Source: Streptomyces collinus (lineage in GTDB: Bacteria; Actinomycetota; Actinomycetes; Streptomycetales; Streptomycetaceae). From it: DNA of 64,000 nt. The DNA is taken from contig NZ_CP133771.1 of NCBI RefSeq assembly GCF_031348265.1, positions 992,001 through 1,056,000 on the forward strand. The letters are read 5' to 3'. The notes beneath the pieces are model-generated. The model saw only the letters and a program-made list of their open reading frames with translations. It did no database searches and was not told the DNA's origin. Shown here piece after piece: positions 41,801 through 49,442 of this stretch (position 1 is its first letter; every line of letters begins with the position of its first letter). The position numbers were made by a program, and so were the translations under genes.

Positions 41801-42781
41801 GCGGAAAACGACGACCTGCTCTGGCTCAACCCGGACAGAGTGACAGAAGGCTGCCTGGATCCCGGTGTGGCGGTCCCCCCAGGGCACGTGGCGCGCGCAA
41901 GCCTCCGGTCCGGTCTCTCCGTGCCGGAAGTGTGCCGACGGCTCGCAGCCCAGGGCCTCCGCGCCGAATCCGGCCGCCTGCCGGACCGCCCCACGACAGA
42001 GACCGTCGCACTGCTGAGCCTGAATGTGAACGGAAGGCCGCCCTGGTTGAACCCCGCGCGGGCGACGCCACCCGGTCTGATCCTTCGTGCGGCGGAAGAA
42101 CTCCGACTGGCACCGGCAGAAGTAGTGGCCAAGCTGGCCGCGCTCGGAGTCGCCCCGCCGGAACCCTTTCCGGCGGATGCCACGACGGATGACCTCTGGG
42201 CCCTTGACGACGAGGCGTACGGCGAGTATCTCGTCCCCCCGGGGCCGCTGTCCTACGCAGACGTCTTCAGCGGTGTCGAGGACCTCGACGACCTCCGCTA
42301 CAAGCTCCACCGCCTGCGTGCCTATGGGTTCGACACAGCTCTGGAGGTCCCCCGCCGGCCCACTCCACTGGACCGGGAGATATTGCGCGAGAGCAGCCCG
42401 ATCAACTGGTGGTACACGTCGACTGACGCAGCAGTGCCGTTCAGTTACATCCTTTTGGCGGCACGGGAGTTGGGGGCCCTGCCCACGACGATCGCGAAGC
42501 GTCTGCGCGCCTGCAACATCGCGACGTCGCACGACAGCCTCCCGAAGGGTCTCTCGTTCAGCGAAGCTCTTCGACTCATCCGCGCGGATGAGCTGGATGC
42601 GGGGGAAGTTCCCGGGGCCGAGGGCTTCCCGCTTGAGTTCCTGGTCAAGACGGCCCTCCGTAAACGCACCGGCATCAGGCACGTCGTCTCCCTGCTCAAC
42701 GACCTCGGCATCCCCGTCCGCGACCCCGCGGAGACCGTCAGGGCCGCCCTGGCACGCGTTCCCCGTCCCGATCAGTTCTGA
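38846..42781 (+). CDS. Hsp90-like (GHKL) ATPase with C-terminal winged-helix-like repeats; TTA codon
   Basis: The 1311-residue protein has no signal or membrane segment. Residues 4-33 carry a Gly-rich peptide, NVVGGDTVAGTVVQAGSIG, like the N-terminal tag of Streptomyces conflict proteins. A helical domain (about 45-400) precedes a Bergerat-fold ATPase: E429 and N433 in ELYQNALDACR, DDGIGMG (481-487) and SRFGIGVLSYF (528-538), all intact. LSVDRRHVLDD lies in the middle domain. From about residue 880, seven 55-65-residue repeats follow, each with a helix pair and an L..LGI/GY turn, such as VAKLAALGV and VVSLLNDLGIPV. I recall this as the wHTH-Hsp90 type, unverified. Codon 865 is TTA. The 3' half looks less GC-rich. 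GTG 38846 follows GGGGAG. Confidence 0.8.
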   Translation: MAEGGTRNVVGGDTVAGTVVQAGSIGALHVHTSVPATGSAPASVAVDAWERRVGDSCVWRHVPQGRDTGHHRRHVAALAARLARMRDELERSLEQDPWCDSRIATAFLDNVEWLLGEPPADGTKGLDLYPAEASLLVLFPFLHRVHYLRRAVRLAQVRPWSLRPADTADPDRQAFEVFAEESEGLAQRALRDPEAEPLVGWWLCHRRLAQHGEFSDTGSVHALVEELGDSAAELGAALAADRVTVLLHGLRRGPDICHPEFLNLLPADDRVRCGPGHQQIRFQRVGLLVALAYGMSVETTALPDIVAEHLAIPYPVDLPLLRRTLAEAHWGGSRDLPVLRAECHHEAVVEGLREYTARADAMLHAIRRTVRDRVNQPMPDLPTRLSADGVVPSRGTFDGYARFRSDGRRVLDLAMGIELYKDRDLAVRELYQNALDACRYRRARQEYLDRTTEPSGTPYTGRISFTQDTDDDGRAYLDCQDDGIGMGEAELRGVFSHAGARFAEQLEFKLERARWESLDPPVTLYPNSRFGIGVLSYFMLAEEIRVTTCRMDADGVPGPVHEVSICGPGHLFRIVRKAARGREPGTRVRLYLRPEIEPAGWSVIDVLERVLAIAEFPTTARKGVLSSAWEPGRLKGRQKSGPADPGLNASGSLVAWSEDGRGAQVVWCENGGALLVDGLVVEPTVRKGVLSATGPGLTGAVVNLRGPWSPAKLSVDRRHVLDDVSVPVRELVERAGSVLAEGDDDVPGFPWLCQVAGGSAVLADVVSEALSDRGRELAFRGVRFGSPQVGYFPADFSLVPHDPHGEPRYGAGAWSDPSGDTPDHLFLWRILARRSARALRKLVEVCPEADDTRPVRRPTPSDQWLLMARQSRSWHSSPLNNHWNFADAAETLQCTSRDVAMRLAALGYPDADPRRWSSDAQLTRANSGVFRPLHGESLLGRQKPLSTEELMEMVARANDSIDATAELLRRFGLVVPDSVVALCKAAENDDLLWLNPDRVTEGCLDPGVAVPPGHVARASLRSGLSVPEVCRRLAAQGLRAESGRLPDRPTTETVALLSLNVNGRPPWLNPARATPPGLILRAAEELRLAPAEVVAKLAALGVAPPEPFPADATTDDLWALDDEAYGEYLVPPGPLSYADVFSGVEDLDDLRYKLHRLRAYGFDTALEVPRRPTPLDREILRESSPINWWYTSTDAAVPFSYILLAARELGALPTTIAKRLRACNIATSHDSLPKGLSFSEALRLIRADELDAGEVPGAEGFPLEFLVKTALRKRTGIRHVVSLLNDLGIPVRDPAETVRAALARVPRPDQF

Positions 42782-42802
42782 GCACCAATCCCGTCCGCAG
42801 CG

Positions 42803-42831
42803 TTGACGCCCTCTCACCCCACGCATAACGT
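42803..42831 (+). promoter_or_regulatory. Promoter of the GH127 gene
   Basis: TTGACG (42803-42808), exactly 17 bases, TAACGT (42826-42831): a close match to the housekeeping sigma consensus, 60 bp before the GH127 start. Confidence 0.75.
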
Positions 42832-42852
42832 CTGGCCGACCCCCCGCACACT

Positions 42853-42868
42853 GTTCGTGATGACGAAC
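42853..42868. promoter_or_regulatory. Perfect dyad GTTCGT-gatg-ACGAAC
   Basis: The exact six-base arms lie 22 bp downstream of the -10 and 22 bp before the GH127 start, a good roadblock operator position. The cognate regulator is not in the window. Confidence 0.5.
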
Positions 42869-42890
42869 GAAGCCCCTCGTGGAGGAGCAC

Positions 42891-45713
42891 ATGGCCCGGC
42901 CCCTCTCCAGACGATCCCTTCTCCAGGCCGCGGCGCTGGCGGCGGCGACCCCTGCGGTGTCTCTCACCACGGCCGGCCGAGCCGCGGCCACTGTTCAGGA
43001 GGCAACAGCCGTGACGGCGGCCCCGTCCGCATGGACCGTCCGACCCTTCGCCCTCGAAGACGTGGCCCTCAGGCCCGGACCGTTCGCCGACAAGCGGAAG
43101 CTGATGCTGGATCACGCCCGCGGCTACGACGTGAACCGGCTGCTCCAGGTGTTCCGCGCCAACGCCGGCCTCTCCACCGGTGGCGCGGTCGCGCCCGGCG
43201 GCTGGGAGGGCCTGGACGGCGAGGCCAACGGCAACCTGCGGGGCCACTACACCGGCCACTTCCTGACCATGCTGGCGCAGGCGTACCGCGGGACGAAGGA
43301 GCAGGTGTTCGCCGACCGGATCGGCACCATGGTCGGGGCGCTGACCGAGGTGCGCTCGGCGCTGCGGCGGGAACCGGCGGTGCTGAGCGTCCCCGGGAAG
43401 TTCGGGACCGGTGCGGATCAGGTCCGGGGCTCCTACCAGTACGTGGACCTGCCGGCCGCCGTGCTCGGCGGTGCCCCGGCGATCACTCTCGCCCTGTGGG
43501 TCCGGCCCACGCACGACGCCGCCTGGGCGCGGATCTTCGACTTCGGCGACGACACCAGCCGCTACCTGTACCTGGCCGCCCGCAATCAGGCCGGGGTGCC
43601 GCGCTTCGCCGTCACCACGTCGGGAGCCGGCGGCGAGCAGGCGCTGAACGGCACGGCCGCGCTGCCGCTGAACCAGTGGAGCCACCTGGCGGTCACGATC
43701 GCGGACGGCACCGGCACCCTGTACGTCAACGGCGCCGCCGTGGCGCGCAACACCGCGATGAGCCTCACCCCGGCGGCCCTCGGCACACTCAAGAACAACT
43801 GGCTCGGCCGCTCGAACTACTCCGCCGACCCGGTCTTCGCGGGTGCCTTCGAGGAGTTCGACGTCTTCGCGCGGGCGCTGAGCGCCGCCGAGGTCACGGA
43901 GTTGCAGACCCGCCGGGCCGCCGACGCGTCGACGGGCCGGGGCGATCTGGCGTCGTACGCCTTCGACGAGACGGCCGGCGGGACCTTCGCGGACGCCTCC
44001 GGCCGGGGCCTGAACGGCGTCCTGCGCCGCACCTGGGGCGGGCCGAGCCACCCCGGGTTCCTCGCGGCGTACCCGGAGACGCAGTTCATCGACCTGGAAT
44101 CGAGGACCACGCCCGACTACACCAAGGTGTGGGCGCCGTACTACACCGCGCACAAGATCCTCAGGGGGCTGCTCGACGCGTACACCGCCACGGACGACGA
44201 CCGGGCGCTCGACCTCGCGTCCGGCATGTGCGACTGGATGTACGCCCGGCTGTCGAAGCTGCCCGAGGCCACGCTCCAGCGCATGTGGGGGATCTTCTCC
44301 AGCGGTGAGTTCGGCGGCATCGTCGAGGCGGTCTGTGATCTGCACACGATCACCGGAAAGGCCGAACACCTGGCGCTGGCAAGGCTGTTCGACCTGGACC
44401 GGCTGATCGACGCGTGCGCCGCGAACACCGACATCCTCGACGGGCTGCACGCCAACCAGCACATCCCGATCTTCACCGGCTATGTGCGGCTCTACGACGA
44501 GACCGGCGAGGAGCGGTACCTCGACTCGGCGAAGAACTTCTGGGACATGGTCGTCCCGCACCGCATGTACGGCATCGGCGGCACCAGCACCCAGGAGTTC
44601 TGGAAGGCCCGGGACGTGATCGCGGGCACGATCGGTGCGACCACCGCCGAGACCTGCTGCGCCTACAACATGCTCAAGCTGAGCCGGACCCTGTTCTTCC
44701 ACGAGCAGGACCCCAAGTACATGGACTACTACGAGCGGGCCCTGTACAACCAGGTGCTCGGCTCGAAGCAGGACAAGCCGGACGCGGAGAAGCCGCTCGT
44801 CACGTACTTCATCGGGCTGACACCCGGTCATGTCCGGGACTACACGCCCAAGCAGGGCACGACCTGCTGCGAGGGCACCGGCATGGAGAGCGCCACGAAG
44901 TACCAGGACTCGGTGTACTTCGCGAAGTCCGACGGCAGCGCGCTGTACGTCAACCTGTACAGCCCGTCCACGCTGACCTGGGCGGAGAAGGGCGTCACGG
45001 TCACGCAGACCACCCGCTTCCCGCAGGAGCAGGGCAGCACGCTGACCTTCGGGGGGAGGAGTGCCTCCTTCACGCTGCGGCTGCGGGTGCCGTCCTGGGC
45101 GACCGCGGGGTTCCGGGTGACCGTCAACGGGCGGGCGGTGTCCGGGACTCCGCAGCCCGGCAGCTACTTCGACGTGTCCCGGAGCTGGCGGGCCGGCGAC
45201 ACCGTCCGGATCGCCATGCCGTTCCGGACGCGGGTGGAGAAGGCGCCGGACGACGCGTCCCTGCAGACCCTGTTCCACGGGCCGGTCAACCTCGTCGCCC
45301 GCGACGTGGCCACGGAATACCTGAAGGTCGGGCTGTACCGCGGGGCCGGCCTGTCCGGCGATCTCTCGTCCGCCCTGACGCCGGTGCCGGACAAGCCGCT
45401 GCACTTCACACTGGACGGGACCGAGTGGGCGCCCTTCGCCGAGGGGACGGAGGACCCGACGCACGCCTACTTCCGGCGCACGGAACCGAGGGTCGTGTTC
45501 GGCGGCCGGGACGCGGGCGTGGCCAATCCGGCGAAGTCCGGCGGCACCACGCTGCTGGACGAGATCTGGGCGGGGGCGCCGTTCCGGGACAAGGGGGCGC
45601 TGGTGGCGCGGGTGCGGGCCACGGTGGACGTGTGGGTGTCGGCGGGGTTGCTGGTCAGGGCGGACGCGGACAAGGTGGTGGCGACGGCGGAAGCGGCTTC
45701 GTACCGGCCCTGA
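42891..45713 (+). CDS. GH127-type beta-L-arabinofuranosidase with inserted LamG domain
   Basis: The 940-residue protein has a twin-arginine signal (SRRSLLQAAALAAATPAV), so it is exported folded. The glycoside hydrolase begins WTVRPFALEDVALRPGPF, but is interrupted at about residues 175-345 by a LamG/concanavalin-like jelly roll (ITLALWVRPTHDAAW, WSHLAVTIADGTGTLYVNG). The barrel then resumes at KVWAPYYTAHKILRGLLDAY. TAETCCAYNMLKLS and GTTCCEGTGMES hold the cysteines that bind zinc and supply the nucleophile in GH127. Substrate: arabinan or arabinogalactan side chains, probably. AGGAG precedes ATG 42891. Confidence 0.88.
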   Translation: MARPLSRRSLLQAAALAAATPAVSLTTAGRAAATVQEATAVTAAPSAWTVRPFALEDVALRPGPFADKRKLMLDHARGYDVNRLLQVFRANAGLSTGGAVAPGGWEGLDGEANGNLRGHYTGHFLTMLAQAYRGTKEQVFADRIGTMVGALTEVRSALRREPAVLSVPGKFGTGADQVRGSYQYVDLPAAVLGGAPAITLALWVRPTHDAAWARIFDFGDDTSRYLYLAARNQAGVPRFAVTTSGAGGEQALNGTAALPLNQWSHLAVTIADGTGTLYVNGAAVARNTAMSLTPAALGTLKNNWLGRSNYSADPVFAGAFEEFDVFARALSAAEVTELQTRRAADASTGRGDLASYAFDETAGGTFADASGRGLNGVLRRTWGGPSHPGFLAAYPETQFIDLESRTTPDYTKVWAPYYTAHKILRGLLDAYTATDDDRALDLASGMCDWMYARLSKLPEATLQRMWGIFSSGEFGGIVEAVCDLHTITGKAEHLALARLFDLDRLIDACAANTDILDGLHANQHIPIFTGYVRLYDETGEERYLDSAKNFWDMVVPHRMYGIGGTSTQEFWKARDVIAGTIGATTAETCCAYNMLKLSRTLFFHEQDPKYMDYYERALYNQVLGSKQDKPDAEKPLVTYFIGLTPGHVRDYTPKQGTTCCEGTGMESATKYQDSVYFAKSDGSALYVNLYSPSTLTWAEKGVTVTQTTRFPQEQGSTLTFGGRSASFTLRLRVPSWATAGFRVTVNGRAVSGTPQPGSYFDVSRSWRAGDTVRIAMPFRTRVEKAPDDASLQTLFHGPVNLVARDVATEYLKVGLYRGAGLSGDLSSALTPVPDKPLHFTLDGTEWAPFAEGTEDPTHAYFRRTEPRVVFGGRDAGVANPAKSGGTTLLDEIWAGAPFRDKGALVARVRATVDVWVSAGLLVRADADKVVATAEAASYRP

Positions 45714-45728
45714 GCGCCTGACCGGCCG

Positions 45729-45776
45729 GGCCGTGTGCGGCGTTCGAGCGGATGCCGCACACGGCCGAACTTTTTT
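45729..45776 (+). terminator. Intrinsic terminator with T-run
   Basis: GGCCGTGTGCGGC (45729-45741) pairs with GCCGCACACGGCC (45754-45766), followed by GAAC and TTTTTT (45771-45776), 15 bp after the GH127 stop. Confidence 0.9.
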
Positions 45777-45850
45777 GCGGCAGGGATGATTGTTTCGCCC
45801 CTGGCATCCGTACCTCTTGGTGTTGGGCCGTTCATATCCCAGGAGGCACG

Positions 45851-46615
45851 ATGCGCATCTCGCGCAGCACGGCAGGAACCGCGTTCGTGGGCGGCGCGCT
45901 GGTCCTTACGCTGACCGCGCTCGCCTATCCCAGCATGCTGGGCGTAGAGAACGCGGCTTCCGGCCAGGACCGCATCATCGCCAACACCCAGTGGGGTCCG
46001 CTGACCGAGGCGGACCGCGACTTCGTGGTGCGCGTACGCGCGGCCGGACTGTGGGAGTACCCGCTCGGGCAGCTGATCAAGGAGCGGAGCACGTCGCCGG
46101 AGATGCAGGAGGTCTCCAAGCATCTGCTCGTGGGTCACGGCCGGCTCGACGCGGGCTGCCGCAAGGTCTCCACGGACCTGGGCATCACCCTGCCGAACGA
46201 GGCGTCGCCGCAGCAGCAGCAGTTCGTGGCGACGGCCGAGGGCAGCACCGGCAAGGAGTTCGAGTCCACGGCCGTGACGATCATGCGCGTCGCGCACGGG
46301 GGCATCTTCCCGACGATCGCCAAGATCCGGGCGACCACCCGCAACAGCCTGGTGCGGGAGCTCGCCGACACGACCAACGACACCGTGCTCGACCACATCA
46401 CGGTTCTGGAGAAGACCGGCCTGATCAACCAGGAACAGGTGAGCTTCCAGATCACCGCCCCGCCCAAGCTGCCCCAGGAGCAGACGACACCGCCGCCGCC
46501 CCAGCAGGGTGCGCCGGTCCGCGTGCTGCCGATCCCCGAGGAACTGAAGGACTTCCAGACGGTCGCCCCCAATCCCTCCTACGGGGCGCCGGCACCGTCT
46601 CCGTCGGCCGGCTGA
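45851..46615 (+). CDS. DUF4142 domain-containing secreted protein
   Basis: The 254-residue protein has a signal peptide or anchor (RSTAGTAFVGGALVLTLTALAYPS). The four-helix DUF4142 domain follows: LTEADRDFVVRVRAAGLWEYPLGQLIKERS, then VSKHLLVGHGRLDAGCRKV and VADTTNDTVLDHITVLE-like helices with paired Glu and His. DUF4142 resembles ferritin-like bundles; a role in stress or metal handling is inferred. The C-terminus (PPPPQQGAP, APAPSPSAG) is Pro-rich and may reach through the wall. AGGAGG precedes ATG 45851. Confidence 0.85.
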   Translation: MRISRSTAGTAFVGGALVLTLTALAYPSMLGVENAASGQDRIIANTQWGPLTEADRDFVVRVRAAGLWEYPLGQLIKERSTSPEMQEVSKHLLVGHGRLDAGCRKVSTDLGITLPNEASPQQQQFVATAEGSTGKEFESTAVTIMRVAHGGIFPTIAKIRATTRNSLVRELADTTNDTVLDHITVLEKTGLINQEQVSFQITAPPKLPQEQTTPPPPQQGAPVRVLPIPEELKDFQTVAPNPSYGAPAPSPSAG

Positions 46616-46632
46616 GCCGGGTACGACGTTCC

Positions 46633-46662
46633 CGGGGGGTCGCGGTCCGTAAGCGGCCCCCG
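46633..46662. terminator. Weak hairpin between convergent genes
   Basis: CGGGGG (46633-46638) and CCCCCG (46657-46662) with short inner CGC/GCG pairing, between the DUF4142 and LysR-like stops. Confidence 0.4.
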
Positions 46663-46664
46663 TC

Positions 46665-47447
46665 CTACGAACGGCGGCGGGGCTTGCCGCGTCGGTCGCT
46701 CTTGGGGGCACCGCGCCCGCTCTTCCCGGTGCGCTTCGCCCCGGCGGACTTCCCGGCCGCCGACTTTCCGGCCGCCGGCTTCCGTCGGGCGCCACCCCGG
46801 TCCGCGTCCGCGGACTCGCCCCGCGCCGGGGGCTGCTGACGACCCCGGGTGCTGTTGACCGTGCGGCCGCGGACGATGCCGATGAAGTCCTCGACCTGGT
46901 CCGTCTTCGCGTCCTCGGGCCAGGCCAGGGCCACGCTCGACTCGGGGGCGTCCTTGAGGGGCCGGTGGGTGAGGTCCTTGCGGTGATGCAGGCGGGCGAG
47001 CGACAGCGGGACGACCAGGACGCCGATGCCCGCCGCGACCAGTTCGACGGCGTCGGCGGTGGTCGCGGGCCGTTCCAGGGCGGGCCTCCCGGGCAGGCTC
47101 TCCCAGTCGAGGACGTCGTCGAGGGGGTGCAGCACGATGTCGTCGGCCAGGTCCTCCGGAGCCACCTCGTCGACGGCGGTGACCAGGTGGTCCTTGGGCA
47201 CCACGACGACGGTCTGCTCGGTGTAGAGGGGGATGGCGCTGAAGACCGAGCGGTCCACGGGTGTGCGGACGAGGCCCGCGTCGGAGTCCCCGCCCAGCAG
47301 CCGCCCGGCCGCCGCCCCGGCGGGCACCTGCGTGAGGGTCAGCGGGACGCCGGGGTGCCGCTCGTTCCAGATGCGCACCCATTTGTCGGGCATCACCCCG
47401 GGAACGTAGGCGAGCCGGAACGAGGGGGTTGCATCCGAGCCTGTCAC
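46665..47447 (-). CDS. LysR-type substrate-binding domain protein without HTH, with Lys/Arg-rich tail
   Basis: The 260-residue protein begins directly in the periplasmic-binding-like domain of LysR regulators: SFRLAYVPGVMPDKWVRIWN, then LLGGDSDAGLVRTPVDRS, FSAIPLYTEQTVVVVPKDH and ELVAAGIGVLVVPLSLARL. The N-terminal helix-turn-helix (about 60-90 residues) is absent, and there is no open frame upstream to hold one. The last 60 residues are an AAGKSAGAKRTGKSGRG-type histone-like tail. It may bind DNA through the tail. GTG 47447 may be leaderless (TAACCT six bases upstream). It is divergent from the DUF5997 gene. Confidence 0.8.
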   Translation of the reverse strand: MTGSDATPSFRLAYVPGVMPDKWVRIWNERHPGVPLTLTQVPAGAAAGRLLGGDSDAGLVRTPVDRSVFSAIPLYTEQTVVVVPKDHLVTAVDEVAPEDLADDIVLHPLDDVLDWESLPGRPALERPATTADAVELVAAGIGVLVVPLSLARLHHRKDLTHRPLKDAPESSVALAWPEDAKTDQVEDFIGIVRGRTVNSTRGRQQPPARGESADADRGGARRKPAAGKSAAGKSAGAKRTGKSGRGAPKSDRRGKPRRRS

Positions 47448-47505
47448 CTCGCCAGGTTACCGGCCGTGGTCAGAGGTCGTGCACATGCTCGTTACCCTGG
47501 GGTCC

Positions 47506-47889
47506 ATGACGTCGCACCAGAACACCCAGACGATGAAGCCCGCGACCGCGGCGAAGAAGCTGGGTGTGTACCTCGAGGCCACCCCCGCCGATTTCCGGGA
47601 GGGTGTCGTCTCACGCGCCGAGCTGAACGAGCTCCAGGCGAACCCGCCGCAGTGGCTGCAGGAGCTGCGGCGCAACGGCCCGCACCCCCGGCCGGTGGTC
47701 GCCGCGAAGCTCGGTGTCTCCATCGCGGGCCTCGCGCGCGCCGGCGTCACCGAGCCCCTCACCACGGAGCAGATCGAGGCGCTGAAGCAGGAAGGCCCCG
47801 AGTGGCTGGAGCGGGAGCGCACCACTCAGGCGGAGGTCCGCAAGGAAGCGGAACGGATCAAGAAGAAGAACGCCGAACGTCAGGCCTGA
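47506..47889 (+). CDS. DUF5997 family protein
   Basis: The 127-residue cytosolic protein has AAKKLGVYLEATPADFREGV, VVSRAELNELQANPPQWLQEL and VVAAKLGVSIAGLARAGV, then a charged Lys/Glu-rich tail (EAERIKKKNAERQA). I recall it as DUF5997, which is nearly always next to the LysR-like protein in Streptomyces. The middle resembles a small helix-turn-helix. ATG 47506 has no ribosome site, but TACCCT seven bases upstream suggests a leaderless start. A strong terminator follows. Confidence 0.82.
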   Translation: MTSHQNTQTMKPATAAKKLGVYLEATPADFREGVVSRAELNELQANPPQWLQELRRNGPHPRPVVAAKLGVSIAGLARAGVTEPLTTEQIEALKQEGPEWLERERTTQAEVRKEAERIKKKNAERQA

Positions 47890-47910
47890 CCTGAGGACCC
47901 CTCCTTTTCG

Positions 47911-47945
47911 GACGGCCCCCACCGGATGATCCGGTGGGGGCCGTC
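47911..47945 (+). terminator. Strong terminator hairpin
   Basis: GACGGCCCCCACCGG (47911-47925) pairs perfectly with CCGGTGGGGGCCGTC (47931-47945), loop ATGAT, 21 bp after the DUF5997 stop. Confidence 0.9.
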
Positions 47946-48004
47946 GCCGTTTCCTCGGTGTTCCCGGGCGCCGTGTGGTGTCGGTGAAATCCTTCGGCCA
48001 TGTC

Positions 48005-48034
48005 TTGACATGGCGCTGAAGCGATCCGTAGCTT
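48005..48034 (+). promoter_or_regulatory. Promoter of the glucarate operon
   Basis: TTGACA (48005-48010), 18 bases, TAGCTT (48029-48034). A perfect consensus -35 and a fair -10, 55 bp before the first gene. Confidence 0.75.
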
Positions 48035-48048
48035 GGCCGATCATTTAG

Positions 48049-48071
48049 ATTCGTGAAGCGGGTTCACGAAT
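48049..48071. promoter_or_regulatory. Perfect operator ATTCGTGAA-5-TTCACGAAT
   Basis: Nine-base exact arms (48049-48057 and 48063-48071) around GCGGG lie just downstream of the promoter and 18 bp before the binding-protein start. The pattern suits a dimeric repressor, perhaps GntR or IclR type, encoded elsewhere. Confidence 0.7.
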
Positions 48072-48089
48072 ATGAACGGAGAACCATCC

Positions 48090-49442
48090 ATGCGGGATCG
48101 CCGACGCTGTATCGCCATGCGGCTACGCCGCGTGCACCGCCTGGCTGCCACGTGTGCCGTCTCGGGGCTCCTGTTCGGAACGGCCGCCTGCGGATCCGGT
48201 TCCGGCAGCGCCCGGGCCGGTGACCCGAACACCCTGGAGGTGTGGACCCGGAGCGACCCGGAGTCCGCCCAGACCTACGACCGCGTGTTCGCCGCCTTCA
48301 CGAAGAAGACCGGCATCAAGATCAACTACCAGCCGGTCATGAACTTCGACCAGCAGTTGCAGAGCCGCGCGTCCGTCAAGGACCTGCCGGACGTCATGAT
48401 CAACGACACGGCCCTGATGGGCAGCTACCAGGCCCAGGGCCTGCTCAAGCCGATCACTCCGGCCTCGATATCCGGACATGACGAGATCACCGCCAAGTCC
48501 TGGTCGTCCACGGCCGGCCTCGACGGCAGGCACTACGGCATCCCGTACTCCCGGCAGGCCATGACGCTGTTCGTCCGCAAGGACTGGCGCGAGAAGCTCG
48601 GCCTGCCGCAGCCGAAGACCTGGCAGGACACCCTCGCCCTGGCCAAGGCCTTCGCCACCCGCGACCCGGACGGGGACGGCAAGAAGGACACCTACGGCAT
48701 GGTCGTCCCGGGCAGCGCCCAGAACGGCTACGTCGCCTGGTGGGGCGCCAGCTATCTGTGGCAGGGCGGTGTGCGGATCCTCCGGAAGGAGGGGTCGGGC
48801 TACCGGCCCGCCATGGACTCCGCGGCGGCCCTGCGCACCGTCACCTGGATGAAGAAGAACCTCTTCTGCGGCGACAACGGTGTCATCCAGCCCAGCGCCC
48901 TGACCTCCGTCACCGCGAACACCACCAACTTCCAGGACGGCAACGCCGGGATGTACCTCACCGGCCCGTACAACATCTCCACGTTCGACAAAGCCCTCGG
49001 CAAGGACAAGTACGAGGTGCTGCCGGCCCCCTCGGGCCCGGCCGGCAACAACGACGTGCTGGCCGACGGCGAGAACATCTACTTCGGCGCGAAGACCGGC
49101 AAGGCGAAACAGGAGCAGACACTCGCCGCGTTCCTCGTCTCCCCCGAGGGCCAGGAACTCGCCATGACCGGCGACCACCAGCCCGTCGTGCGCATCCCGG
49201 TCAACTCCACGCTCGACGCGGCGAAGGTGCGCGACGACCCCCGCTGGAGCGTGGTGCAGACGGCGTACGAGACCGCCTCCGTGCAGTTCCCCAACGCGCC
49301 GGACTTCGCCCCGATCAAACAGGACACCGCCGACGCGCTCAACGCGATCTTCACCTACTGCGGCAGCGACGTCCGCTCCGGCCTGAAGGAGCTCAACGAC
49401 ACCCTCGCCGGTGACCTCAAGGACCAGGAGCTGCTGAAATGA
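48090..49442 (+). CDS. Sugar ABC transporter substrate-binding lipoprotein
   Basis: The 450-residue lipoprotein has an Arg-rich N-terminus, hydrophobic segment and lipobox LLFGTAAC. The mature part follows the family-1 binding-protein pattern: LEVWTRSDPESAQTYDRVFAAFTKKTGI, LPDVMINDTALMGSY, YGIPYSRQAMTLFVRKDWREKLGL and FQDGNAGMYLTGPYN. With KdgD and GudD downstream, the ligand is probably D-glucarate or galactarate, or an oligomer that yields it. The ATG at 48090 has GGAG eight bases upstream; an ATG at 48072 is in frame but lacks a site. It overlaps the next gene by four bases. Confidence 0.9.
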   Translation: MRDRRRCIAMRLRRVHRLAATCAVSGLLFGTAACGSGSGSARAGDPNTLEVWTRSDPESAQTYDRVFAAFTKKTGIKINYQPVMNFDQQLQSRASVKDLPDVMINDTALMGSYQAQGLLKPITPASISGHDEITAKSWSSTAGLDGRHYGIPYSRQAMTLFVRKDWREKLGLPQPKTWQDTLALAKAFATRDPDGDGKKDTYGMVVPGSAQNGYVAWWGASYLWQGGVRILRKEGSGYRPAMDSAAALRTVTWMKKNLFCGDNGVIQPSALTSVTANTTNFQDGNAGMYLTGPYNISTFDKALGKDKYEVLPAPSGPAGNNDVLADGENIYFGAKTGKAKQEQTLAAFLVSPEGQELAMTGDHQPVVRIPVNSTLDAAKVRDDPRWSVVQTAYETASVQFPNAPDFAPIKQDTADALNAIFTYCGSDVRSGLKELNDTLAGDLKDQELLK

